DNA of 64,000 nucleotides from Methanomicrobiales archaeon (lineage in GTDB: Archaea > Halobacteriota > Methanomicrobia > Methanomicrobiales > Methanospirillaceae): NCBI GenBank assembly GCA_012729535.1, contig JAAYCY010000028.1, positions 1 through 64,000 on the forward strand, in the 5' to 3' direction. The notes below the pieces were generated by a model. The model was given only the letters and a program-made list of their open reading frames with translations. It ran no database searches and was not told where the DNA came from. This document shows positions 28,079-36,902 of this stretch, in pieces. The stretch's first letter is position 1. Each line of letters starts with the position of its first letter. Both the position numbers and the translations under genes were made by a program.

Positions 28079-29065
28079 TTATGGAATCGGTACAGTTTTT
28101 AGAATCTGTTCGATGACGGCATCAACACTGATTTCTTCTGCCTCGGCAAGATATGAGAGGAGAATGCGGTGGCGAAGCACGTCATATGCTACAGCCCGGA
28201 CATCATCAGGAAGAACAAATCCACGCCCCCGGAGGAGAGCATGGGCTTTCGCACCCAGCATCAGGTATATTGATGCCCGGGGAGATGCACCGTACCGGAC
28301 ATATGATGCAAGGGGAATATTATAATCCCCTGGATTTCTGGTTGCATCGACAAGAGAAGTGACATATTTTTTTATTTCAAGATCCGCATAAATAGTAGGA
28401 ACGACTTTTTGAATTTTTTTGATATCTGCTGCGGTGATTACGGATTTTGGTTGATAAAAATTCCCTTCCGTAAATCGGTCAAGAATAATTAATTCTTCAG
28501 ATTTTGACGGGTATCCCATCATAACCTTGAACATGAACCGGTCCATCTGGGCTTCAGGTAGAGGATATGTTCCCTCATGTTCAATCGGATTTTCTGTTGC
28601 CAGAACAAAAAATGGATCCGGAAGTTCATAGGTCTCTCCCTGGATAGTTACCTGTCTTTCCTGCATCGCTTCAAGAAGAGCCGACTGTACCTTTGGTGGA
28701 GCACGGTTGATCTCATCGGCAAGCAAAAACTGGGTAAAAACCGGACCTTTTACCGTTTTGAATGTGCAATCCTGCTGATTGAAGATCTTTGTTCCGGTAA
28801 TGTCTGCAGGAAGAAGATCAGGAGTAAACTGTACTCTGCAAAAACCAGAATCTATACACTGTGCAAGTGTCTTGATCATGAGGGTTTTTGCAATTCCAGG
28901 AACACCTTCGAGAAGGACATGTCCGTCGGCTATTAAAGCAATAATGAGACGTTCAAGGACAAGCTTTTGACCTGCAATAACCTGTCCGATTTCATATTCC
29001 AGGGGAATGAGCAGATCTGTACATTCCTTTGCCTGATTGGTAAGTGATTGAATTTCTGCATTCAT
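28079..29065 (-). CDS. MoxR-family AAA+ ATPase
   Basis: 328 residues. Walker A is LEGVPGIAKTLM, Walker B is FLLADEINRAPP, with the MoxR signature TQFLLADEINR and sensor LATENPIEHEGTYPLPEAQ. The C-terminal lid is the usual AAA_lid region ending in LAEAEEISVDAVIEQIL. It is first gene of the operon with DUF58, VWA and BatD-like proteins. MoxR ATPases remodel or insert cofactors into partner proteins, often through VWA domains. Confidence 0.94.
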   Translation of the reverse strand: MNAEIQSLTNQAKECTDLLIPLEYEIGQVIAGQKLVLERLIIALIADGHVLLEGVPGIAKTLMIKTLAQCIDSGFCRVQFTPDLLPADITGTKIFNQQDCTFKTVKGPVFTQFLLADEINRAPPKVQSALLEAMQERQVTIQGETYELPDPFFVLATENPIEHEGTYPLPEAQMDRFMFKVMMGYPSKSEELIILDRFTEGNFYQPKSVITAADIKKIQKVVPTIYADLEIKKYVTSLVDATRNPGDYNIPLASYVRYGASPRASIYLMLGAKAHALLRGRGFVLPDDVRAVAYDVLRHRILLSYLAEAEEISVDAVIEQILKTVPIP

Positions 29066-29384
29066 ACTAATATGACTCCTGAATTATTTTTCAGACAAAT
29101 TACCTCTGATGCCAGGAGATATTTCTTTCAAAGTAAAGTTCGCTTTCCATTTAGATAAATATGTAGTACATTATAATAAAATAGGAAAAAATAAACTACG
29201 CGATATTATGTGACAGAAATGCTATTTGTAAATCAATGAACAAGTATCCATACTCATAGTCTTCCTGCAATTCGTACCTGGTTATAGAAAAATCAAAACG
29301 TAACAGTGGGGCAACAGTTCATATAACCCGAACCATACAGAAAAGAACTGAACATACCATAGGTATAGCTAGAAAAAAAGGTGA
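29066..29384. other. 319-bp intergenic region upstream of the MoxR operon
   Basis: AT-rich and gene-free. On the minus strand it should hold the MoxR promoter; the stretch around 29150-29185, with TATTTATC and TTATTATAATG, is the best TATA candidate. Near 29372 a run of A on the plus strand (T on the minus strand) lies just past the stop of the giant PKD gene and could be its terminator. No RNA gene was recognised. Confidence 0.55.
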
Positions 29385-32300
29385 TTACTGTATCCCAACC
29401 AGATTATCATCCGGTACAGATGCAGCAATTATTGGAGTATCCTCACTGGTGTCATTTGGAATATCTGAAGGATTCTTTTTTTCCGCAGGAATTACTCCGC
29501 TGTTTTTTAGTTCTATCTGTAGATCTGCTCCTGGTTTAAATGCTATTGACTGGACCCACGTTCCTGTTTTTGGATCCTTAAGTTCAGCAACATACTGATT
29601 ACCACAGGCGGCATCGTAGAGAAGGAAAGTTATCGGAGTTCCAGTTTCAATCTCTCCCTGTATAGTTAGTTTTCTTCCGTCACCAAATTTACCGTTATTA
29701 CCAACAGAGACAGGGTTTCCATCAATGCCGACTCTGACATTCTTACCTTCAGCGGTAACCATAGAACCGGGTGTAATCGGTTTTCCATCAATCAGTACCG
29801 TACCTGAAAAAGTCATGGGAACAACAGGAATAGGAGGGGTTCCTCCTTCAATCCGAATATCAAGGCGGGTAAGACCACCTTCAATGTATGGATATGATCC
29901 TGCCCATTCACCGCCACCGTCAACATCCCTGACCTGTGCCATGATAGGTTCTCCGGAGCCAGCCGGAATTACCCAGAATGTCAGTGATTGTCCTGCTTTC
30001 AGGTCACCCTGTGCAACAAGCTTATTGAGTTCATTAAATCCGTATACACCAGGCGATGTTACAGCAAGCGGATTTCCACGATGTCCTTCAACAACATTGT
30101 CGCCCTTGACCATAATCATGGTTCCTACCGGCATTGCCATTCCATTGGAAGTAACTTCCCCATAGAATTCATGTGGTAATACCGGCATGGGTGGAATCGG
30201 TGCTTCTCCGACACGAAGATCAAGTCTTGTCTTAGAACCTGCCTTAAAGGCAAAGGACTTCTCCCATTCCTTTCCGGAATAGACATCATAACAATCTGCC
30301 TGGACAAAGTCCCTCATTCCTGGTGCCTTGACCCAGAATGTAATCATTTCACCGTTCTTGATAGTGCCCTTGACCTTGAGTGGATCCGGAGTTCCATAAC
30401 ATCCCTCAATTGAAGTTGTAACCGGGTTTCCGAATATTCCTGTTTCAATACCGCTGCCACGGGCTTCAACAATGGATCCCAGCCTTGCGGGTTCACCATC
30501 AATGGTAATGTCACCAAAGAACTCTGCAGGTTTTAATGGTGCCTCAGTGACCCTGATGAGGTTATCTTTACAGGTTGCTGCAGATCCATACTCATTGGAT
30601 GCTTCAAGACATACTGTATAGGTTCCAACAGTCATATACCGGTGTAATGGGTGCTGCTCTGAAGAGGAGGTTCCATCACCAAAGTCCCATCTCCATGCCG
30701 TCGGCTTGTCAGTACTTAGGTCAGTAAACTGAACATCCAGCGGGAGATGACCAGTAGTCGGCGACGCAACAAAGTCCGGAACCGGTGGCTTTCCTGCCGG
30801 AAGAACGGTAATATAGTTATATCTGATTTCACTGGACCGGTCATCACCACGGGTAACCGTCAGGAATACGGTGTAAGTTCCTGCTTTCTGGTATACATGA
30901 ACCGGGTTTCTTTCCGTGGATGTTCCTTCATCCCCAAAGTTCCACATCCATGTTTCCGGATTTCCTGCTGAAAGATCAGTAAACTGGACTGTCAGGGGTT
31001 CTTTTCCTGATGTTGGCTCACCCATGAATGAAGCCTTCAGTGGTACCGGCTTTTCAAAGACACGGATGTACTTCTCCCGTATCTCTGTTGACATCCCAAA
31101 GGCATTCACTGCAGTCAGGGTTACCGTGTATTCTCCTGGTTTGTCATAAATGTGTTCTGGATGCTGCTCCTGTGAGGTAACTCCATCGCCAAACTCCCAC
31201 TGCCATTGGTTCGGGCTTCCAGAAGACAAGTCAGTAAAGCTGACTGATAGCGGTGCAGTCCCTGAAGTCGGATATCCACGGAACTGTGCATCTGGTGGGT
31301 ATCCTGCCGGATTTACAACAATATAATCTGGAACAATCTTTGTATCTGCTCCACCTTCGTTGCTGACAGTCAGTTCAACCGTGTATTTCCCTTCTTTTGC
31401 ATACGTGTGAACAGGGTTACGCTCTTCAGAGGTGGTTCCATCGCCAAACTTCCAGTACCACTGTTTTGGATTATTCTTTGAAAGGTCAAGGAAGGTGACC
31501 GTCAGGGGTGCCTTGCCTTCTCTTGGTGCCCCGGAGAAATCAGCAGTGGGTGGAAGGATCGGCTCATTGACGATGATATAATTCTGTTCAATGAGAGTAT
31601 CCGAACCCGCAGAATTCTTTACAGTAAGTGAAACGGTGTACTTTCCGGCACTCTTGTATTCATGGACCGGATTCTGTTCGATGGAAGTTGCCCCATCGCC
31701 AAAGTTCCACTCCCAGCTGGTCGGATTATTTTCTGAAAGATCGGTAAAGGTTACCCGGAGTGGTGCTGTACCAACCCTGGGTTCACCAACAAACTTAGCC
31801 ACTGGAACAATGACTGCAGGCTGGGCATGGATGAACTCTGGTTTTGTAATCTGGTCTGATCCTGCACTGTTGCTACAATTTAAGGTAACATCGAAGGTAC
31901 CGACATTTGCATATGTATATACCGGGTTTTGTTCAGTTGAGGAACCACCATCTCCAAATGTCCAGCGCCATGCAGTAGGACCGTTCTTTGATGCATCAGT
32001 GAAGGTCACAGTTAACGGGACCATGCCTGAAGTCGGGTTGGCATTGAAGTCGGCAACCGGCGGAATGACTGCAGGTTGGGCGTGAATTAATTCAGGTTTA
32101 GTAATTTCGTCAGAACCTGCACTGTTGCTACAGTTAAGAGTTACCGAGTATGTTCCTACCGCAGTGTATGTATGGACCGGATTTTGTTCTACAGATGTTG
32201 CATTATCACCAAAGAACCATTTCCATGCAGTCGGGCTGTTCTTTGATGCATCAGTAAAGGTCACAGTTAACGGGACCATACCTGAAGTCGGGTTGGCATT

Positions 32301-35000
32301 GAAGTCGGCAACTGGTGGAATGACTGCAGGCTGAGCATAGATATACTCTGGTTTCTCCTTTGACGAAGTGCCTGCACGGTTACTTACCGTAAGATTAACG
32401 GTGAACTTACCAACTTCGGTATAGGTATGGACAGGGTTCTTTTCAGCTGATGTTGCTCCGTCCCCAAACTTCCATGCCCAGGTTTCCGGATCATTGGTTG
32501 AAAGATCGGTAAAGGTCACGGTTAGCGGGACCATACCTGAAGTCGGGTTTCCGGAAAAGTCTGCTACCGGGGGTTTTACGGGTTCATATACCTTTATGTA
32601 ATCTGGTTTTGTTGCTTTCTGACTAGAGACAATGTTCTTTGCAGTCAGGGAGACCGTATACGTTCCCGGGTTCTGATACACATGCAACGGGTTCCTTTCT
32701 GTTGAGGTCTCTCCGTCTCCAAACTCCCATAACCAGGAAGTTGGAACACCATGAGATTTATCTGTGAACTGAACGGTGAGCGGTGCATCGCCTTCGGTTG
32801 GAACACCGATAAAGTCAGGCACCGGGATGATATCATGTTCGGAGAGTGAGACGATAAATGCGTCACGGTCTCCATCACCAAAGTTTTGTTGGTATGGCCA
32901 GACTTTCGGGAAATTCTTAGATTCAGTATATCCGGTCAGATATGCTTCTCCTTCGGGGAGAACATCAATGGCCCGGCCTTCATCAATACTTCCACCGCCA
33001 AGGTAGGTTACATACCCGATTCCAGTAATTCCCGGAAGAAGTTTAGCAATCATTACATCTGAACTTCCACCTGGTTTAGACTGGTATGCCATGGTAACCG
33101 GAAGATCAGGGGAATTTGTTGTCCCAACAACATAGATACTGCCTTCTAAATCACGGGCAGCACCAGTAATTGAATCGATGAGTGAACCACCAAAGTAGGT
33201 AGACTGCGTGAGTGCTGAACCATCCGGGTTAAGAGTAGTGATAAATCCGTCCTGGAGTCCTTTCAGTTCACCCTGTATTGGATTTACCATGGGGAAATCC
33301 TTAGACTTTGTAATACCAACAACAATCAGGCTGCCGTCAGGAAGAGTAATGATGTCACGGGCATCATCAGATCCTGAACCTCCCAGATAGGTCGAATACA
33401 TTGCAGGGTACTTCCCTTCAGGATCAAATTTCGTGACAAAGGCATCAAAAGTTCCACGGAGCTTGTCCTGGAATGGCTTGATAGTCAGGAAATTTGGAGA
33501 TTCGGTTTGTCCTACAATACACGCATATCCGTTTGCATCAACTGATACAGCAGTTCCAGCATCAAATGCTGACCCACCAATAAAGTTGGAATAAACGATG
33601 GAATTTCCTTCTGATGTGAACTTCGTAATGAATGCATCAGGCAGACCACCATATGGAGAAAGCTGGTACCGGTTTACAACAGGGAAGTTCCACGAGGCCG
33701 TCTGACCGGTAACGAATACATTCTTGCTGGAATCGATGTCGATATCATACCCGAAGTCATCGTGTTCACCACCGAAATATGTAGAATAAACAAGTTCATT
33801 TCCGGTTGGATCCAGCTTAGCCATCCAGGCATCATAACCGCCTGCCAGATTGCTACGGTAAGCGTTCTTTACTGGGAAGTTTGGTGAATTCGTGCCACCA
33901 GTGATATATGCATATCCTTCTTCGTCGATAACAAGCCCAGTGCCCTCATCAGTCCCGGTACCTCCGATATACGTGATGTAAATCAGTTCAGTACCGTCAG
34001 GATTGACCTTAACAACAAAAGCGTCTTTTTCACCACCACCGAAATATGGCTGAATACTACCAGGTGCGAGCCCTTCTGCGCTAATCTCACCTGCACTTTG
34101 TGCCTGGACAGCAGGTGGGTGATGATTGGAAAGAGGATCCTTGTCATAGTTCTTGAAGTACTTCAGGTGATCTGACCAGGAAGTTCCGATAAAATATGCA
34201 CAACCATTTTTATCGACTTTAATAGAATTACCCTGGTCACGTCCGTCTCCACCAAAATAAAGACTGTACCGAAGGACCGGATCTATAACTAGTGGATAGG
34301 ATGTGTCATAGTCACCAAGGCTGAATGTAACCGTAGAATTCTCACCAAGGACATAGGAACATTTAACATCAATTTTTGTTCCATTGATCTCCTGGTATGC
34401 AACCGGTGCTTCATCAATTATCTCCCGTGCCGGAGTAGTAATAATAAGATCACCGGTTGTTTCATTGAGTGCAAGACCGGAATGTCCCTGATACATCACT
34501 ATGATTTGATCAGGATCAGCACCGGCATCGAGAATAAATTCACTTTTTAGAAGTTCCTCGGTCCCGGATACCGTATAATCAATACCCTCGTAGACATCTT
34601 CATATTTGACACCCGAAGTAATGGTAGCTCCGGTGACCCATGCAGACGGATCAGTGCCATAATAGAAATTAGCCGTCCCGTTTAGTGGGTTCAGACCAAT
34701 TATCTTCTTTTCAGGATTTGAACCATCAAGAAGCATGAACACTGAACTGTTTCCAGGGTTCTGGCTGAATTCCATCCCATTTTCAAAGACCGTTATAACC
34801 TGGTCTGTTGAACGGGTCTGATACGATACATCATCTTCAAACTGCCCATTGTTCTGAATAAAAACAAGGGGCATTGAAGTAACTTTTGCTTGTAGAACCT
34901 TTGCATCTTCGCCAGCAATCTCGTCGGCAGATACCATTGTAACTGACAACAGAAATATGGCCAGAATGAGGCACCACACAGTCTTCGCATTCCCCATCAT
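29385..35000 (-). CDS. Giant secreted SBBP beta-propeller / PKD-repeat protein
   Basis: About 1871 residues. The signal peptide is TVWCLILAIFLLSVTM, ending near VSADE. An SBBP-associated N-terminal domain follows (IQNNGQFEDDVSYQ). Seven SBBP blades come next, each opening like YSTYFGGEHDDFG (YSLYFGGDGRD, YITYIGGTGTD, YSNFIGGSAFD, YSTYLGGSGSD, QSTYFGGSLID, YVTYLGGGSID). Then come nine PKD domains repeating every 85 residues (core WxFGDGxTSxExNPVHTY) and three copies of a C-terminal domain of about 115 residues. The end has no sorting motif or membrane helix. It is probably an envelope or secreted adhesin-like protein. I start it at 35000 because the frame to 35063 precedes the signal peptide and TATA-like TTATACTT lies about 40 bp upstream. 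Confidence 0.9.
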   Translation of the reverse strand: MMGNAKTVWCLILAIFLLSVTMVSADEIAGEDAKVLQAKVTSMPLVFIQNNGQFEDDVSYQTRSTDQVITVFENGMEFSQNPGNSSVFMLLDGSNPEKKIIGLNPLNGTANFYYGTDPSAWVTGATITSGVKYEDVYEGIDYTVSGTEELLKSEFILDAGADPDQIIVMYQGHSGLALNETTGDLIITTPAREIIDEAPVAYQEINGTKIDVKCSYVLGENSTVTFSLGDYDTSYPLVIDPVLRYSLYFGGDGRDQGNSIKVDKNGCAYFIGTSWSDHLKYFKNYDKDPLSNHHPPAVQAQSAGEISAEGLAPGSIQPYFGGGEKDAFVVKVNPDGTELIYITYIGGTGTDEGTGLVIDEEGYAYITGGTNSPNFPVKNAYRSNLAGGYDAWMAKLDPTGNELVYSTYFGGEHDDFGYDIDIDSSKNVFVTGQTASWNFPVVNRYQLSPYGGLPDAFITKFTSEGNSIVYSNFIGGSAFDAGTAVSVDANGYACIVGQTESPNFLTIKPFQDKLRGTFDAFVTKFDPEGKYPAMYSTYLGGSGSDDARDIITLPDGSLIVVGITKSKDFPMVNPIQGELKGLQDGFITTLNPDGSALTQSTYFGGSLIDSITGAARDLEGSIYVVGTTNSPDLPVTMAYQSKPGGSSDVMIAKLLPGITGIGYVTYLGGGSIDEGRAIDVLPEGEAYLTGYTESKNFPKVWPYQQNFGDGDRDAFIVSLSEHDIIPVPDFIGVPTEGDAPLTVQFTDKSHGVPTSWLWEFGDGETSTERNPLHVYQNPGTYTVSLTAKNIVSSQKATKPDYIKVYEPVKPPVADFSGNPTSGMVPLTVTFTDLSTNDPETWAWKFGDGATSAEKNPVHTYTEVGKFTVNLTVSNRAGTSSKEKPEYIYAQPAVIPPVADFNANPTSGMVPLTVTFTDASKNSPTAWKWFFGDNATSVEQNPVHTYTAVGTYSVTLNCSNSAGSDEITKPELIHAQPAVIPPVADFNANPTSGMVPLTVTFTDASKNGPTAWRWTFGDGGSSTEQNPVYTYANVGTFDVTLNCSNSAGSDQITKPEFIHAQPAVIVPVAKFVGEPRVGTAPLRVTFTDLSENNPTSWEWNFGDGATSIEQNPVHEYKSAGKYTVSLTVKNSAGSDTLIEQNYIIVNEPILPPTADFSGAPREGKAPLTVTFLDLSKNNPKQWYWKFGDGTTSEERNPVHTYAKEGKYTVELTVSNEGGADTKIVPDYIVVNPAGYPPDAQFRGYPTSGTAPLSVSFTDLSSGSPNQWQWEFGDGVTSQEQHPEHIYDKPGEYTVTLTAVNAFGMSTEIREKYIRVFEKPVPLKASFMGEPTSGKEPLTVQFTDLSAGNPETWMWNFGDEGTSTERNPVHVYQKAGTYTVFLTVTRGDDRSSEIRYNYITVLPAGKPPVPDFVASPTTGHLPLDVQFTDLSTDKPTAWRWDFGDGTSSSEQHPLHRYMTVGTYTVCLEASNEYGSAATCKDNLIRVTEAPLKPAEFFGDITIDGEPARLGSIVEARGSGIETGIFGNPVTTSIEGCYGTPDPLKVKGTIKNGEMITFWVKAPGMRDFVQADCYDVYSGKEWEKSFAFKAGSKTRLDLRVGEAPIPPMPVLPHEFYGEVTSNGMAMPVGTMIMVKGDNVVEGHRGNPLAVTSPGVYGFNELNKLVAQGDLKAGQSLTFWVIPAGSGEPIMAQVRDVDGGGEWAGSYPYIEGGLTRLDIRIEGGTPPIPVVPMTFSGTVLIDGKPITPGSMVTAEGKNVRVGIDGNPVSVGNNGKFGDGRKLTIQGEIETGTPITFLLYDAACGNQYVAELKDPKTGTWVQSIAFKPGADLQIELKNSGVIPAEKKNPSDIPNDTSEDTPIIAASVPDDNLVGIQ
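29480..30530 (-). repeat. Three tandem copies of a roughly 115-residue C-terminal domain
   Basis: Each copy opens with a phrase like FFGDITIDGEPARLGSIV, FYGEVTSNGMAMPVGTMI or FSGTVLIDGKPITPGSMV. Each contains GNPV or GNPL followed by a YG or FG element, then ITFWV or LTFWV or ITFLL, and closes with LDLRVGE, LDIRIEGG or IELKN. I do not recognise a named family. Predicted beta-rich. Confidence 0.75.
30530..32830 (-). repeat. Array of nine PKD-domain coding repeats, 255-bp period
   Basis: Nine consecutive repeats of exactly or nearly 85 codons. Two adjacent copies are almost identical at DNA level: 31984-32080 and 32239-32335 differ at only a few positions over about 95 bp, offset by exactly 255 bp. 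That points to recent duplication or gene conversion, while outer copies are diverged. Confidence 0.85.
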
Positions 35001-35385
35001 ACAAATTACCCGCGGTCGAACGTTATGTATACGAAAGTATAATTCACAATGAATTAAAAACATATCGAAAGATCCAGGAGTTTACAGAAAAAAATCTGAG
35101 CAGGATCAAAGATTCACGCCATAAATGACTAAATATTTTTTCCTCTATTATTATTCAAAGAATAAAATTTAACAAGGTAATTGAAGATTATTTCAGATTT
35201 AATTGATGAATACCTTGAATACATAAAATAGCAAAAAAAATTAAGTTCATGAACTGATATTTTTTACTAGAGATATTAGCGCAAAAATCTCGCATAGGCG
35301 CAGACCAGACCAATGTATCTATCAGTCTGCACCACCAACAAAAACGGCATACGTGACAAACAAAAAAATACACAATAATAATACC
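35001..35385. other. 385-bp divergent intergenic region
   Basis: Separates the giant PKD gene (leftward) from the RPA-associated gene (rightward). It is strongly AT-rich. A TATA-like TTATACTT (minus strand, near 35036-35046) probably serves the PKD gene. The rightward gene has A/T-rich sequence immediately ahead and no ribosome-binding site. No gene, repeat or RNA fold stood out. Confidence 0.5.
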
Positions 35386-36150
35386 ATGGGATCAGACATA
35401 CTTCCGATGTACAGGCCGTTGTTTGCTTGTGAAATAGCTACATCAGAGATCACTACATATGGACAGGAGATGGATTTTTCCATTCAGACTGTAACCGGGC
35501 TTTTTCTGAACCGTCTCTGGATTGTAGGTACCCTGACCTCATATGAACCTCAAAACAAAGATGGAATAATCAGAATTGCCGATCCGACAGGGGTTCTCTC
35601 CTTACAGTTAAAAAAAGTCACACATGAAATGATTGCCGATCCCTCTGATCTAATCCCCCCGCTCTTTCTATCCATTACGGCATATGGAGAGAAAATATCA
35701 GGACAGAGAAATGAAATCAGATGGATAGTTGAGACACTTCGTATTGCCTCCAGAGAAGAACGTGATTCATGGATTCTCATCACCGGTGAATTACTAATCA
35801 CCCGCTTACAGGAGATTAATACCGCAATACTGGCAGAAAAAGGTACAGAATCACTCCACTCTGGTATAAAACAAAATAAGATTAATACAGTTCATCTTAA
35901 AAATCTTGCAGTTCATGCCCGGAAAGCATGTGATGTGATAAAAGAATCAGCACCACCAGAAAACCCTACAGAACTGATTCTCTCGATTATCAGGGAATAC
36001 TCAGGCCCTAAGGGACTGAACATGGATGACATATTCAGATATACCAGAAAATCTTCCCTATCAGATGATCTTGTAAAGGATACCATCAGGAATCTCATAG
36101 CAGAGGATGAAGTATACCAGCCTTCACCAGGATATGTAAAACTCCTATAA
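35386..36150 (+). CDS. RPA-associated protein (COG3390-like)
   Basis: 254 residues. The N-terminal half contains an OB-fold-like region (LWIVGTLTSYEPQNKDGIIRIADPTGVLSLQL) cut by short loops. The last 65 residues look like a winged helix (EYSGPKGLNMDDIFRYTRK then LIAEDEVYQPSPGYVKL), as in RPA32-type C-terminal domains. This matches archaeal RPA-associated proteins (rpap in Haloferax). The phosphoesterase start is 5 bp downstream; in Haloferax an rpe phosphoesterase also follows rpap. The frame opens with a GTG at 35353, but MGSDILPMYRP at 35386 fits better. No RPA gene adjoins it. Confidence 0.78.
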   Translation: MGSDILPMYRPLFACEIATSEITTYGQEMDFSIQTVTGLFLNRLWIVGTLTSYEPQNKDGIIRIADPTGVLSLQLKKVTHEMIADPSDLIPPLFLSITAYGEKISGQRNEIRWIVETLRIASREERDSWILITGELLITRLQEINTAILAEKGTESLHSGIKQNKINTVHLKNLAVHARKACDVIKESAPPENPTELILSIIREYSGPKGLNMDDIFRYTRKSSLSDDLVKDTIRNLIAEDEVYQPSPGYVKLL

Positions 36151-36155
36151 CGTGA

Positions 36156-36902
36156 ATGAATATTGATTTTTTTCCGAATGGTCCTGCCGTGCAAATAGAA
36201 GAGGAGATGAGAATTCTCTTTATTGCCGATATTCATATGGGGATTGAACATGAACTCAAAAAGTTCGGATTTCATTTCAAAACCAGGGGACCCGAACGTA
36301 TTGAACGTATTTTAAGTCTCGTTAAAGAATCATCCCCTGATATTCTTGTAATTCTGGGTGATGTTAAGCACCGGGTACCAGGAACATCATATCAGGAATT
36401 TTTTGAACTGAAAAATCTGTTTTCTGCACTACGAGAAATTACTCCCTTCTGTGTTACACCCGGAAACCACGATCCCGGTATCGAAAGATTCTTAAAATCC
36501 AATGAAATCAGGAAGAAAGAAGGATCTATCATAGGTAATGTGGGAATAATGCACGGACATACCATACCAGATGAAAACCTGCAGGGCAACCTGATCCTCT
36601 GTGGACACCATCACCCTACTGTAGCACTTAAGGACCAGGTTGGTGTAGCCCTTCAGTCATCCTGTTTTGTTCTTGGAGAAGTAGATCCCCATATCTTTCC
36701 TGAAGTTAAAGAATATGAAACAACAAGACTGCTAATGGTACCTTCCCTGAATGAACTGACTGGTTATGGAATAGAGAAAACATTCCGTTCTCCCTTTTCT
36801 CCCCTTTCCCGATCACTTATCCTGGAAAGTGCTGAAGTGCTTTTACCAGACGGTACCTATGCAGGAGACCTGCTCTCTCACCTCCAGCATGATGCAAAAT
36901 GA
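36156..36902 (+). CDS. Metallophosphoesterase associated with RPA and Lhr (Rpe/COG1407-like)
   Basis: 248-residue calcineurin-type phosphoesterase with all metal-site motifs: FIADIHMG, LGDVKH, TPGNHDPG, GIMHGH and LCGHHHPT. COG1407 enzymes sit beside Lhr helicases in many bacteria and beside rpa/rpap genes in haloarchaea. Here the gene lies between an rpap-like gene and lhr, joining both contexts. It probably acts on DNA or RNA ends in repair. It overlaps lhr by about 11 bp. Confidence 0.88.
   Translation: MNIDFFPNGPAVQIEEEMRILFIADIHMGIEHELKKFGFHFKTRGPERIERILSLVKESSPDILVILGDVKHRVPGTSYQEFFELKNLFSALREITPFCVTPGNHDPGIERFLKSNEIRKKEGSIIGNVGIMHGHTIPDENLQGNLILCGHHHPTVALKDQVGVALQSSCFVLGEVDPHIFPEVKEYETTRLLMVPSLNELTGYGIEKTFRSPFSPLSRSLILESAEVLLPDGTYAGDLLSHLQHDAK

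Noticed and set aside
30530-32830. Regular 255-bp periodicity considered as a DNA repeat or CRISPR-like array
   Set aside because: It follows the reading frame and codes for PKD domains; there are no spacers.
35353-35385. GTG-initiated extension of the RPA-associated protein
   Set aside because: The added residues are Asn/Lys low-complexity and do not look like family sequence; MGSDILPMYRP is the better start.
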